Shown here: in pieces, positions 52,669 through 61,974 of the stretch
Layout of the letters: the number at the start of each line of letters is the position of its first letter
Numbering within the stretch: position 1 is the stretch's first letter
Origin: Methanomassiliicoccus sp.
GTDB taxonomy: Archaea > Thermoplasmatota > Thermoplasmata > Methanomassiliicoccales > Methanomassiliicoccaceae
DNA length: 64,000 nt
NCBI GenBank assembly: GCA_012719175.1
Contig: JAAYAX010000008.1
Location: 114,031-178,030, forward strand
Direction: 5' to 3'
Position numbers and translations under genes: made by a program
Notes under the pieces: model-generated
Database searches by the model: none
What the model was told of the DNA's origin: nothing
What the model saw: only the letters and a program-made list of their open reading frames with translations

Positions 52669-54444
52669 CTAGCTAAGCTCCTCCAGCTGCATAAGGTACT
52701 CCTCGGCCTGGTCGATGCCCTTCTGCCAGAACCCCTCCTCGTTTATGTCGAAGCCCAGCTCCGCTGCCAGTTCCGCCGCCGACCGGCTCGATCCGGCCGA
52801 CAGGAGGTTTTTCAGCCGGGGCACGAACTCCCTTCCCTGCTCCTTGTACAGGCGGTACAGGGCGAAGACGAACAGCTGCGCAAACACATACGGATATTCG
52901 TAGAAACGGATGTCCGAGAAATAATGGTGCGGGAATCTCGCCCAGTCCCACCTGTTCTCCGGCAGATACTCCACCGAGGTACCGTATATCGAACGCTGCG
53001 CATCCACCCACATTCCCGAGATGGTCTCCCCATCCAGGTACCCGCCCTCGTCCACGGCCTTGGCCAGCTCCATCTCGAAGAAGAAGCGGAACCCTTCCTG
53101 GAACACCACCTGGGTAAAGCTGTTGAGCACCTTTACCAAGAGCTGCCTCTTCTCCTCCTTCGTCCCCGCTTCCCGCAGCAGCCGCTCGGTGAGCAGAAGC
53201 TCCCCGAACATGCTCCCGCACTCTGCCACGCACAGGCTGACCTGGCAGTTGCTGGGGTTCTGGGCCCTCGTGTAGAGATACGCGTGCACCCCGTGCCCCA
53301 GCTCGTGTGCCAGGGTGTAGACGTCGTTGATGTGGCCGTTGAAGCTGGAGAGAATGAAGGCGGACCGGCCATGCACCCAGGTGTCGCAGAACGCCCCTGT
53401 TCTCTTCCCCTTCCGCAGCTCCCCGTCCAGGCGCCGCAGGTCGAACATCTCCTGCACCCACTGGCCGTACTGAGGATCGAACCCCGAATACACCGAGATC
53501 AGGAGCTCCTTCGCCTCCTGCCAGGAGCGGACCTCGTCCCTGGCGTCCGGTAGCGGGGCCCTCAGGTCCCAGTTTCCCAGTACGTCCAGGCCTAGCAGTG
53601 ATGCTTTGAGCCGGAAGTAGCGCTGGCACACCGAGGCGTTCCTCCTCACCACCTCCATGAGGGTCATGATCGTCCCCTCCTCGACGTCGTTGTCGATGAG
53701 GCTGGGGGTGAGGGTCGAGGGATAGTGGCGCAGCCGGCACATCTCCTGGTGGTCCGTCCATATGGCCCTCAGGGCATCGGACCACAGCAGCTGATCTTCC
53801 CCCAGGGTGCTGCCCAGTGCATGATAGACGGCCCTGCGGACCTCGCGGTCAGGGCTGTAGATGTACGGGACCGCCTCCCCGATGGTCAGCGGGACCTCCT
53901 TGCCGTCGAACATCGGGCGGAAGGTCTTGGCGCTCAACCACTTGCTCTGCAGCTTGGTCCAGGCCCGGATGCCGGAGCGGTCCTTGGCTATGATTATCTT
54001 CTCCTCGCTCTCCGACAGGAAGTGAGGAGCCGACCGCAGGTACCTCTCCAGGTAGTGACGGTACTCTGCCAGGACGGGATCCTGGACCAGCTCTGGCCGG
54101 GAGAGAAGAAGCTTTCCGAGGTCAATGCTCAGGAAGGCCATATTTTGCCCTACCCGGTTCGCCGCACGAGAACTGGCATCATTGAGGGAGGTGGCCACGG
54201 GATCCCCCTGGTCGGCCTGGAAGCGGAGGGAGCAGTAGGTCAACACTCCCTCGTACTTCAGCGAGAGGGAGTCCTTGGCATCAAGCAAGCCCTTCAGTTC
54301 TCCGGCCGAGAGGCCTTGGATGCGGCCGCGGTAGAGCTCCGCGAACCTTGAGGATTCTTCCACGAACTCCTCCAGCTGTGACTTTATACCTTCAGGGTCG
54401 GTGCTGTCCACCAGAACCGACAGGTCCCATTGCATCTCCGTCAT
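52669..54444 (-). CDS. pepF: Oligoendopeptidase F-type M3 metallopeptidase
   Basis: A 591-aa cytoplasmic zinc peptidase that degrades oligopeptides. The zinc site HELGH is at residues 380-384, with the third ligand Glu in VAECGSMFGELLL near 410. ATWTKLQSKWLS-like and EYLPENRWDWARFPHHYF near 515 are family features. The ATG at 54444 follows GAGGGAA at good spacing; an upstream in-frame ATG at 54468 lacks one. It lies 80 nt downstream of the citrate synthase gene on the same strand. Family length is ~600 aa, so the gene is complete. Confidence 0.93.
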   Translation of the reverse strand: MTEMQWDLSVLVDSTDPEGIKSQLEEFVEESSRFAELYRGRIQGLSAGELKGLLDAKDSLSLKYEGVLTYCSLRFQADQGDPVATSLNDASSRAANRVGQNMAFLSIDLGKLLLSRPELVQDPVLAEYRHYLERYLRSAPHFLSESEEKIIIAKDRSGIRAWTKLQSKWLSAKTFRPMFDGKEVPLTIGEAVPYIYSPDREVRRAVYHALGSTLGEDQLLWSDALRAIWTDHQEMCRLRHYPSTLTPSLIDNDVEEGTIMTLMEVVRRNASVCQRYFRLKASLLGLDVLGNWDLRAPLPDARDEVRSWQEAKELLISVYSGFDPQYGQWVQEMFDLRRLDGELRKGKRTGAFCDTWVHGRSAFILSSFNGHINDVYTLAHELGHGVHAYLYTRAQNPSNCQVSLCVAECGSMFGELLLTERLLREAGTKEEKRQLLVKVLNSFTQVVFQEGFRFFFEMELAKAVDEGGYLDGETISGMWVDAQRSIYGTSVEYLPENRWDWARFPHHYFSDIRFYEYPYVFAQLFVFALYRLYKEQGREFVPRLKNLLSAGSSRSAAELAAELGFDINEEGFWQKGIDQAEEYLMQLEELS

Positions 54445-54524
54445 TTCCGTTCCCTCATGTTTAGCCATTGATGAGCGATAGAACCTGCCTGACCGTTCTT
54501 CATTGCCGGAGCGGTCCCTGGAGA

Positions 54525-55682
54525 TCATCTCTCGTCTATGGGTATGTACTCCTGATCGACCTTGCCCACGTAGACGCTCGTTGGCCGGTAGAGAGCGGGC
54601 CTCACCGGGGGCTCGGGAAACTTTTCCTCCAGGATGTGTGCGCACCATCCCGCGGAGCGGGACATGGCGAACACCGCGGGGAAGAAGTCGTGGTGTATTC
54701 CCATGGCGTGGTACATGGAAGCGCTGTAGAGATCGACATTGGGGTAGATCTCCTTCCCCTTCTTCTTCAGGAACTCCTTCTGCGTGGCCATGGCCATGCG
54801 CTCGGTCATCTCGTACCACCGGTACTCGGGATAGTCGGTGGTGATCTGCCTGGCCATGTACTGCAGTATGCGTGCCCGGGGATCGATGGTCTTGTAGACC
54901 GCGTGGCCCATCCCCGAGACCCTCTTCCCGCGCTTGAACTGGTCCTCCACCCAGGCCTCCACGCTATCCGGGTCCTTGGTGTCCAGGAGGTTTCTCATGA
55001 CCTGGGCGTTGGCGCCTCCGTGCAGCGGCCCGGACAATGCCCCGATCCCGGCCGCGATCGATGAGTATAGGTCCGCACCGGTGGAAGCGACGACCCTGGT
55101 GGCGAAGGTGGAGGCGTTGAAGGTGTGGTCCGCGTGAAGTATCATGGCCACATCCATGAACCTCACCGCCTCGTCACGGAACTCCCTCCCCCGGGTCATG
55201 TACAGAAAGTTGGCAGCGTGCGACAGGTCGTCCCTTGGCTCCACAGAACCCTGGTTGTTGACCAGCCGCTTCCACGCCGCGATGATCGTAGGCATCACCG
55301 CGATGGTCCTCATGGCCTTGCGCTGGTTGGCCTCTCGGGACTCGTCGAAGCGTTCGGGGTCGTAGCCCGATATGAGGGCTACCCCCGCCTGCAATATGGC
55401 CATGGGCGGAGTGTCCAACGGCAGCATGTCCAGCGAGGCGACGAGGGCACTGGGGACCCTGCGATGGGAGATCAGGTCCTGAGAGAAATCCTCCAGCTCC
55501 TCCCTCCTGGGAAGGCGGCCGTGTATCAGGAGGTAGGCGACCTCCTCGAAGGATGAGTATCTCGCAAGGTCCTCGATGGTGTACCCTCGGTATAACAACC
55601 TGCCTGCCTCACCATCCACCATGCTGATGTGGGAGGTGGCGGCCTTGACCCCTCTCAGTCCCCTGTTCTCCGTGGAACCCAT
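54525..55682 (-). CDS. gltA: Citrate synthase
   Basis: A 385-aa prokaryotic citrate synthase, joining oxaloacetate and acetyl-CoA. Active-site histidines are in ILHADHTFNAST (near 183-186), GPLHGGANAQV with His221, and GMGHAVYKTIDPRA with His260. The final catalytic Asp lies in a late DLYSASMYHAMGI region near 312. AGGTG precedes the ATG at 55682, and a TATA-like CTATAAAA near 55711-55720 would start it. A shorter N-terminus than the 55733 frame is favoured. Methylcitrate synthase specificity cannot be excluded. Confidence 0.93.
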   Translation of the reverse strand: MGSTENRGLRGVKAATSHISMVDGEAGRLLYRGYTIEDLARYSSFEEVAYLLIHGRLPRREELEDFSQDLISHRRVPSALVASLDMLPLDTPPMAILQAGVALISGYDPERFDESREANQRKAMRTIAVMPTIIAAWKRLVNNQGSVEPRDDLSHAANFLYMTRGREFRDEAVRFMDVAMILHADHTFNASTFATRVVASTGADLYSSIAAGIGALSGPLHGGANAQVMRNLLDTKDPDSVEAWVEDQFKRGKRVSGMGHAVYKTIDPRARILQYMARQITTDYPEYRWYEMTERMAMATQKEFLKKKGKEIYPNVDLYSASMYHAMGIHHDFFPAVFAMSRSAGWCAHILEEKFPEPPVRPALYRPTSVYVGKVDQEYIPIDER

Positions 55683-55970
55683 CGATACACCTAGACAATC
55701 TTCATTAAAAATCTTTTTTATAGATTTCAACAATAAGTCAATTCGTCAAATATCTAGACGGCATTTGATTTTTATCTCAAATATCGCAACGTATTCGCCC
55801 GCCCGCGTAACGGCCTCGGAGCCCCCATTTGAATGTATATTATTTATATCATTTTACTAGGGCTTCCAGGACCGGCGGGTCTCTGACCGACCTCACTTGG
55901 TCGAACCCTATCCTTAACGGTCACGTACCTCGCGGGAGAGCGATGAACGCACGAACGGACGGGGCAGGCC

Positions 55971-56894
55971 TCAGACCTCATCCCTGTTGTCCAGTAGGGC
56001 GGCGAGGTTCCGGGGGAAGTACGAGAGGCTCAGTCCCATCCCCTTTAGCTTGACCTCCAAGGCGCGCACGTCATCCCCTGTGCGCCTTCCGCTCAGCAAT
56101 AGAGCGGTCTCCTCCTCTGAGAGCGAACCCCGGTCCGAGGACCAGTACACCACGTTCTTGTTGTAGGGGCACACCCGCTGGCAGCGCAGGCATCCCACCA
56201 GGGAGTTGTGCGCCATGGGATCGACCCAATCAGGAAACGGCTCGGATGTGTCTTTCTCATTGAGCTGGGTCAGGCACCTCTCGGCCCGCATCATGAACTG
56301 CCCCTCCGCGATGGCGCCGGTGGGGCATGCCCTCAGGCAGGCATCGCACCCGTCGCATCCAGAGAGCTGCTCCAACTCCTGCCACTGGTCCTCGTGGCAG
56401 GGGGCGTCGCTGTAGAAGGCGGTGAGGCGGTGGAAGCTCCCGAACCTCGGCAGGTAGGTGATGTTGTTCCTGCCGTACTTGACAAGCCCGCTGCGGGCCG
56501 CCAGCAGCCTCAGCGGAAGGCGGGCCTTCACATACCGGTACGGCCCCGGTTTAAGCAGGTTGTTCAAAGCCGCCAAGGCCAGATCGTCCGTATCCTCGGC
56601 ATCGGCGTAGCCAGGGGGGACGGTCAGAGGTATGTCCTCTCCTTTCCATCGCACGCTCACGGACAGGGAGGGCTGCGGCCGGGAGACCACCAGTATGGTC
56701 TGGGCATCCGGCAGTTCCGGGGGAACGTCGAAGCTGATCTTGGTCATCAGCTCCTGATAGAAGGCCTCCTCGAACCGCCCCTGCCGATGCTGCTCCTCGA
56801 CCTCTGCCCTAAGCTCTTGGAGGTGCTCGATGGATACCATCCTCAAGAAGCAGCCCAGATTGTCGTTCTTTGGTCCCGCCCTGATCTCGTCCAT
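55971..56894 (-). CDS. QueG-like double [4Fe-4S] cluster protein
   Basis: A 307-aa iron-sulfur protein resembling epoxyqueuosine reductase and its paralogues. Two ferredoxin-type cluster motifs lie at CDGCDACLRACPTGAI near residue 186 and CLRCQRVCPYNK near 242. The N-terminal region has LRLLAARSGLVKYGRNNITYLP near 138, a QueG-like segment. Archaea use archaeosine rather than queuosine at position 15, so a true QueG role is doubtful; it may reduce another substrate or dehalogenate. The ATG at 56894 is a choice among several in-frame ATG codons, for example 56840. Confidence 0.78.
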   Translation of the reverse strand: MDEIRAGPKNDNLGCFLRMVSIEHLQELRAEVEEQHRQGRFEEAFYQELMTKISFDVPPELPDAQTILVVSRPQPSLSVSVRWKGEDIPLTVPPGYADAEDTDDLALAALNNLLKPGPYRYVKARLPLRLLAARSGLVKYGRNNITYLPRFGSFHRLTAFYSDAPCHEDQWQELEQLSGCDGCDACLRACPTGAIAEGQFMMRAERCLTQLNEKDTSEPFPDWVDPMAHNSLVGCLRCQRVCPYNKNVVYWSSDRGSLSEEETALLLSGRRTGDDVRALEVKLKGMGLSLSYFPRNLAALLDNRDEV

Positions 56895-57118
56895 TCGTGT
56901 GACCCCGCTCTCTACCGGTCCCTGACGGCAGAGTAAGATAATCGCCTTCCAAGAGATAATCTCTGCCCCTGACGCCGCGACGACCCTCAAAACCCAAGCG
57001 GTCACGAACGCCATGAGGGTGATCGTGCATGTGCCATCACTTTTTTCCTTCGTAAGAAGACGGGAGCATCATCAAAAGCATCAATAACCGCCAGCCGAAG
57101 TTAAATTCGGTGGTCCAG

Positions 57119-57664
57119 ATGGAAAGATACAACCTACTGGTTACCTTCCATCCCAACCAGGCAGGAACGGCGGAGAGGGAGGTAAGGAACAGGATAGAGA
57201 GGGCCGGGTATGCCATCGAGGACATGGAGCATTCGTGCGTGAACGGGGTGTTCTGTGTGCAGGTGGACGGAGACGTCAAGGAGCTGATAAGAGGCATCAG
57301 GAGGGAGTTCATGGACGCTCCCGAGATGCTCTACCACACCTTCCACTGGGTGCCCGTGGACACTTGGGTGGAGGCGACCGATGAGGCCCTGATCGAAGCG
57401 GTGAAGGAGGCCGCTGAAGGCATCGGCGAACATGAGAGCTGGAAGATGCACGTGCACAAGCGTCATCACCCCAAACACTCCGAGGAGCTGATGCTCCTTT
57501 TAACGGAGCCCATTCTCAAGGGGAAGGTGGACCTTCGGCACCCTCAGAAGATAATTGCCGTGGAGGTGCTGGGGCCAATGGCAGGGGTATCGCTCCTGGA
57601 AAGGGACGAGATCATCGATGTGAACCAGCTGAGGCTCGAGGTGGGCCTGACCCAGATAATCTGA
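57119..57664 (+). CDS. THUMP-domain RNA-binding protein
   Basis: A 181-aa protein. An N-terminal YNLLVTFHPNQAGTAEREV-type segment and a C-terminal VDLRHPQKIIAVEVLGPMAGVSLL mark a THUMP domain, as found in the tRNA-acetylation adaptor TAN1 and related tRNA modification enzymes. No catalytic domain is attached. GGTGGTC lies before the ATG; a GTG at 57110 is an alternative start. It is divergent from the QueG-like gene. Confidence 0.85.
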   Translation: MERYNLLVTFHPNQAGTAEREVRNRIERAGYAIEDMEHSCVNGVFCVQVDGDVKELIRGIRREFMDAPEMLYHTFHWVPVDTWVEATDEALIEAVKEAAEGIGEHESWKMHVHKRHHPKHSEELMLLLTEPILKGKVDLRHPQKIIAVEVLGPMAGVSLLERDEIIDVNQLRLEVGLTQII

Positions 57665-57684
57665 GCTCGTAGAAAGGAATGCCG

Positions 57685-57927
57685 TCATCCGGAGGTGGAG
57701 GTGAGCATGGACTTGATGTCCTCCACGCTGGGCACCATGCCCACGGCCTTCATCTCTCCGTTGATGTAGAGTATCGGCACGCGCATGGTCCCGCGCCTCT
57801 TTATCTCCTCGATGTCCTCGATCCGCTCTATCTCCTCTACCATGCCCAGCTCATCCAAAGCCTGCTGGACGTTCCTCTCCAACCGTTTGCACTTTGCGCA
57901 CCCGATGACCAGCACCTCGATCTTCAT
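57685..57927 (-). CDS. Small thioredoxin-like redox protein with CxxC
   Basis: An 80-aa thioredoxin-fold protein of the redox-active disulfide type. EVLVIGCAKCKRLERNVQQAL near residues 4-24 carries the CAKC active site, and RVPILYINGEMKAVG near 49 contains the cis-Pro-like loop. Such archaeal proteins transfer electrons to thiol targets or act in methanogen redox control. AGAGGTGTGG before the ATG and a TATA-like tract near 58015 support the start. Confidence 0.87.
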   Translation of the reverse strand: MKIEVLVIGCAKCKRLERNVQQALDELGMVEEIERIEDIEEIKRRGTMRVPILYINGEMKAVGMVPSVEDIKSMLTSTSG

Positions 57928-58009
57928 GCCACACCTCTACCGTCCCGCTCTCGGCGTCGAGCACGGCACGACATGCCAGGGCTGGACTTTCTGCCAACGG
58001 GATCAGCGT

Positions 58010-58048
58010 AAAAATATGTATCCCCTCATATGCAAAAAGAAAGGGGAT
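58010..58048 (-). terminator. Intrinsic-type hairpin terminator after the surface protein gene
   Basis: On the minus strand, about 25 nt after the stop of the 726-aa gene, ATCCCCT and AGGGGAT form a seven-pair stem with a 15-nt loop. ACATATTTTT follows directly. It resembles a bacterial Rho-independent terminator and is the second such structure in the window. Confidence 0.55.
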
Positions 58049-58072
58049 GGGTAAAGGGTTTGGACCTCCTCA

Positions 58073-60253
58073 TCATTTCTTGGTTATGGTCCCCGTGGCC
58101 TCCTTTAAGATGGTCCCGGTGAGCTTCACCGTCCCATCGGAGTTCTTCACCGTGCTCGATATGGTCATCCCTCCCGAGGCCACGTACGTGCCGGCGGGCA
58201 GGGTCAGGGTGAAGGACTTGGTGGCGCTCCACAGGTTCGTCAGCATGTACTTGCTGTACACGCCCGTCTCCTTGATCACGGGGGACCCCGAACCGGTAAC
58301 GACGATGACCTGCTTGTTGGTGGTGAGCGACGTCCCCTCGGAGGCGGTGTCCAGCGTGGCCGGGGTGATGGTGGGGTCCTTGTGACGGGACGCCCCCATG
58401 GCCTTGAACATGTTCTCGGCCATCTGCAGATTATGGATCTGGCTGGAGAAGCTGGAGTAGGACAGCAGCTCCACGCAGAACCCGTACCGGGCAGCTCCGA
58501 AGACCGCAGAGTACACCGCCGCCTGATCAGAGCCGGCGACATAGTTCTGGTAGACCGCGATGTGCGGGCGGTACTGGTCGGGGATGTTGTTCACGAACAG
58601 CATGGTGCTGATCACGTGGGACCGGAAGTCAGTGTTGTACGAAGGCACGGCCTTCCAGCCCTCCACCAGCGTCAGGTCGCACACCATGGACAGGTGCAGC
58701 TGGGCGGTGTACGAGTTCATGATTATGTAGTTCCAGTACCCGGAGGCCCGGGCCTCCTTGGCCAGGTTCAGGAAGCCATCGTACACGAACATGGGCTTGG
58801 TGTTGTAGTCGCTCAGCAGCTGATTGTATCCGTTGATGGAGTCGCACTGATCGAAGAACACTCCGGTCGAACCCCACCACCAACTATTATACTGGTCCTG
58901 GTTGATGAGGTAGTTCCGGTATGCCGACGAGGCCGCGCTGGCCACGTAGTAACCGTTGGTGTTCTTGTACGGGTGACCCGCCGAGTCGTACAGCGCCCAG
59001 GCGCTGGGAACGGCTTTGGACGTGGGCGTCATTTGCTGCGCCGACTTGTAGTTCCAGTTGATCTGGTCGGTGTTCTTGCTCTGCATCGCCACCGTGATCT
59101 GGGAACCCTCCACGTAGCTGCGGATGGTGCTATCCCAGTTGTTCATGTTCCCGAAGGTCAGGGGGAATATGTCGGTGCTGTGGCTGCCCCAGGTCTTGAC
59201 GATCTTGGACGATACCCACTGCGCATAGCCCTCGTCGTGACCCTGCGCCAGCCCGTCGGTGTACTTGTACGGCCGGATGAACTGGTGGAACGTTTCCTTG
59301 ACGCCGGAAGCGATGCTCGGGACCTTGCAGTCCAGGGAGGTGTACTTCAGGGCGATGAACGATTCCCCGCCCCCGCCCATGTCCTTCGTCCACACCGGTG
59401 AGGATATGTAGGCCTCGGTATCGGAGAAACCCCACTCCACGCCCAGCTGCCGTCCGGGGACCCGGACGTCCATGGCAGGAGCGTACATCAGGTAGGACGG
59501 ATACCATCCGCCCAGACCGTTGGCCTTGGGCCAGTTCTCAGGGTACCCGGGAACGTAGCGGTGGTTCTTGCCATCGGAGTACAGGTTGTACATAGATCCT
59601 TTGGCCGAGTACTCCCCCACGAAGTACGTGGTCATGACCTTGGACGTACCGGGAGCATAGGTGGTGTCCAGCTCCATGTAGTCCTTGTAGAACGTGAAGC
59701 TCTGGGTCAGGCTGAACTGGCTGCATGACTCCAGGAACCACACGGTGCTGCCGGAGCGGCCCCACTTGGATATGGTCATGCTCACATAGTCCATGGCCTT
59801 GTTGTACTGGTCCACCGTCCCGTCCCCTGGGCCGGCGGGGTTCACGCGGCGGTAGACGATGTAGTCGGACGTGAAGTAGGGCTGGATCTTGTAGGTGACA
59901 TAGCCGCCCGTCCGGTAGTCGACAGTGAGCGAGTACGTCTGCGCGTACACGGTTATGAGCCCGGTCTTCTGGACAACTGTCAGGTTCGATGAGGCCGTGT
60001 TAAGGGAGAAGGGGCCGTTCGAGGTCGTGGCCGTGGCCGCGGTCTCGGTCACCTCAATGGCGGTGCCGTCATTCCCCTCCGATCCGGAAAGGGCGGAGTT
60101 CTGGTTCAAAACAATGGAAACGATGGGTGCGAAGACCATTCCCACGATCACAAGGACCGAAATAAAAATCTTCAACTTTCTCCCGGCGATCCGCCGTGCC
60201 AACCCCTGGCGGCGCGGCCTATCGCCCAATTCAGGCTCGTTAACCGTGCTCAT
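58073..60253 (-). CDS. Large surface protein, possible glycoside hydrolase-like enzyme
   Basis: A 726-aa protein with a basic cytoplasmic start and one membrane anchor at residues ~28-50 (KIFISVLVIVGMVFAPIVS). The long ectodomain is rich in Ser, Thr, Tyr, Asn and Trp. The middle (about 250-640) shows barrel-like elements such as GGWYPSYLMYAPAMDVRVPG near 235, TGVFFDQCDSINGYNQLL near 452 and ASGYWNYIIMNSYTAQLHLSM near 490. SGSTVWFLESCSQFSLTQSF near 168 is a beta-rich part. The Asp in FFDQCDS is a candidate catalytic residue for a GH-type TIM barrel, but no family is secure. The C-terminal ~80 residues are beta-rich. A GAAGTGAG site precedes the ATG. It has an unusually long leader. Confidence 0.78.
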   Translation of the reverse strand: MSTVNEPELGDRPRRQGLARRIAGRKLKIFISVLVIVGMVFAPIVSIVLNQNSALSGSEGNDGTAIEVTETAATATTSNGPFSLNTASSNLTVVQKTGLITVYAQTYSLTVDYRTGGYVTYKIQPYFTSDYIVYRRVNPAGPGDGTVDQYNKAMDYVSMTISKWGRSGSTVWFLESCSQFSLTQSFTFYKDYMELDTTYAPGTSKVMTTYFVGEYSAKGSMYNLYSDGKNHRYVPGYPENWPKANGLGGWYPSYLMYAPAMDVRVPGRQLGVEWGFSDTEAYISSPVWTKDMGGGGESFIALKYTSLDCKVPSIASGVKETFHQFIRPYKYTDGLAQGHDEGYAQWVSSKIVKTWGSHSTDIFPLTFGNMNNWDSTIRSYVEGSQITVAMQSKNTDQINWNYKSAQQMTPTSKAVPSAWALYDSAGHPYKNTNGYYVASAASSAYRNYLINQDQYNSWWWGSTGVFFDQCDSINGYNQLLSDYNTKPMFVYDGFLNLAKEARASGYWNYIIMNSYTAQLHLSMVCDLTLVEGWKAVPSYNTDFRSHVISTMLFVNNIPDQYRPHIAVYQNYVAGSDQAAVYSAVFGAARYGFCVELLSYSSFSSQIHNLQMAENMFKAMGASRHKDPTITPATLDTASEGTSLTTNKQVIVVTGSGSPVIKETGVYSKYMLTNLWSATKSFTLTLPAGTYVASGGMTISSTVKNSDGTVKLTGTILKEATGTITKK

Positions 60254-61005
60254 AGCTCACTTCCATATGCCTAGGGCCTAGGGCACCAGGCTCCGAAGGA
60301 ACGCCCGCGGGGGGTCGCTCCATAGTCGGCTGCGTTGCTAGTCTCGTAGTCTTTCAAGCGTTCCACGCTCCTTTCGGGGGGTTCTCGCTTAAACGCGGAT
60401 CGGCGCTCGGTGAGGAGCCCAAAAATAGACCCCCTTCGGTCGCCGGACCTATCCATTTTGCTCAGCCCTCCTTTAGGGGGGCCGGGGATAGGATAGGGGA
60501 CGCTTTGTCCCTTGCAGAAAGGAGAATAGGCTCATATTTAATAAAACCTAGGTGCAAAAAACAAAGAGAAGCATGTTCTGCGTGCAATAAAAAAATCATC
60601 TGGATAGTGTCCTCAGATATGCTGGATGACCTCAGAAAAACAGCCAGTAAAAAACGAAAAAAATCATGTTAATAACTTCTATAAGGCGAGACGGAAGGAC
60701 CCCTTACTGAAATGCCCGTCGAATGAACAAAGGTATCTACGTTCAAAGAGGGAGAAGCGAGGAATGCTTTCAACGATCGTGGTCCTGAGCCTCACCGGAG
60801 ATCATCGAGATGAGGGCTCCAAGATGTCAGGTCACGCGTCATCTAGCTGGGCCCTCCCATCTTGGCCGAAGGATGGGTCCGTCAGAGCTCGCGATGGCCG
60901 CGCCAGTGCGCAGATGTAGGGCAACGCTGCCCGCGGACCGCAGGATGATCGCCGGGTCAAGGATTAAAAATCGGCAGCCCCCTATGATAACATCGGACGG
61001 AGAGC
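60254..61005. other. Long leader of the surface protein gene plus PhzF promoter region
   Basis: On the minus strand a TATA-like TTATTAAATA near 60537-60546 predicts a transcript start around 60512 and a ~258-nt leader. That leader is rich in short GC stems, including GGGAC/GTCCC around 60508 and runs of G or C. From 60540 to 60700 the sequence is strongly A-rich. Near 60967 a TATA-like ATTAAAAAT precedes the PhzF gene. No known riboswitch consensus was matched. Plus-strand frames at 60626-60919 and 60810-61046 show no coding signals. Confidence 0.45.
60271..60456 (-). CDS. Possible 61-aa leader ORF upstream of the surface protein gene
   Basis: Within the long leader of the 726-aa gene there is a frame starting ATG at 60456, preceded by AAAGGAGGG at good distance. 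It ends 17 nt before the main ATG. The product would be Arg- and Glu-rich (starts MDRSGDRRGSIFG). Third positions are less GC-rich than in true genes, so it may be a regulatory upstream frame rather than a functional protein. Confidence 0.35.
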   Translation of the reverse strand: MDRSGDRRGSIFGLLTERRSAFKREPPERSVERLKDYETSNAADYGATPRGRSFGAWCPRP

Positions 61006-61974
61006 ATGAGGGAGGTACGCTACCAGAAGATAGATGCTTTTTCTGAGGGGATCGCGGAGGGCAACCCCGCGGGGGTAGTCATGCTGGAGAAGGACCAGGA
61101 GCTGACACCAGAGGAGATGCAGGCGATAGCCAGAGAGCAGAAGGGGACTGTCAGCGAGGTGGTGTTCTGCACCCCCAGAGGGCCAGGGACATACACGCTG
61201 CGCTACTACTCCTCGGAGTGCGAGGTGGATTTCTGCGGCCACGGTTCCATCGCCTGCATGTACTCCCTGCTCCATGCCGGGCCGCGACCGCCTCCCTTGG
61301 AAGTGGTCACGATCGAGACCAGACGTGGGAAGCTGCCGGTGTTCGACGATATCGACGCATCGGACGCGGTGTACATATCCTCCCCGGAACCGCAGCGCCT
61401 GCCCTGCACCGTGACCTCAAGAGAGGTCTCTTCCGCCCTCGGGATCCCAGAGGCCCACTTGGAGGGAGGGATGGAGCTGATAAATGCAGGCCTCCGCACG
61501 CTGTTGGTGCCTCTGAGGGGACTCGACGAGGTGCTCCGGACCCTGCCGGACTTGGGAGTGCTGGGAGCTTTCTGCCGGGACCGTGAGGTGGACATTGTGC
61601 TCATCTTCTCCAAGGAGACGTCGCTCCCTTCGTCCGGGTACCGCACCAGGGTCTTCGCCCCCAAGTATGGGTACCTGGAGGACCCCGCCACCGGCTCTGG
61701 CAACTCGGCCCTCGGCCACTGCCTCCTGGACCATGGGATGTGGGACGGAGGTCTGCTGCAGATCGAGCAGGGGCCAAGCCTCGACGCCCCCAACATCGTC
61801 AGGCTCAGGACGTCCGGTCCCGAAGGGGGGCGCAGGGTGCTGTTCGGCGGGAGCGCCATCACCAGGTGGGAGAGGATGCTAAGGATCGATAACCCTGGAA
61901 CCGCCGATCCGCTTCCTGACACCGAGCGCAGGATAAGCATAGGTCATGATGATCGATGCCTCAATGAGCGATAG
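61006..61974 (+). CDS. PhzF-family isomerase-like protein
   Basis: A 322-aa protein of the diaminopimelate epimerase-like PhzF family. The general acid/base Glu is in GTVSEVVF near residue 51. The conserved CGHGSIACMYSLL lies near 77, and a late DPATGSGNSALGHCLL near 224 is the second family signature. The family isomerises small enol-type metabolites; the substrate here is unknown and phenazine production is not implied. GGAG precedes the ATG. It ends at the left edge of the operator in front of the flavodoxin genes. Confidence 0.9.
   Translation: MREVRYQKIDAFSEGIAEGNPAGVVMLEKDQELTPEEMQAIAREQKGTVSEVVFCTPRGPGTYTLRYYSSECEVDFCGHGSIACMYSLLHAGPRPPPLEVVTIETRRGKLPVFDDIDASDAVYISSPEPQRLPCTVTSREVSSALGIPEAHLEGGMELINAGLRTLLVPLRGLDEVLRTLPDLGVLGAFCRDREVDIVLIFSKETSLPSSGYRTRVFAPKYGYLEDPATGSGNSALGHCLLDHGMWDGGLLQIEQGPSLDAPNIVRLRTSGPEGGRRVLFGGSAITRWERMLRIDNPGTADPLPDTERRISIGHDDRCLNER

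Noticed and set aside
60270..60520. Known riboswitch class (such as cyclic-di-GMP) in the surface-protein leader
   Set aside because: A short GGGAC-AAAGCG resemblance exists but the required helices and conserved bases do not line up; it is left as unassigned structure.
60626..61046. Overlapping plus-strand frames upstream of the PhzF gene
   Set aside because: A-rich start, no ribosome-binding site, one overlaps the true gene start.
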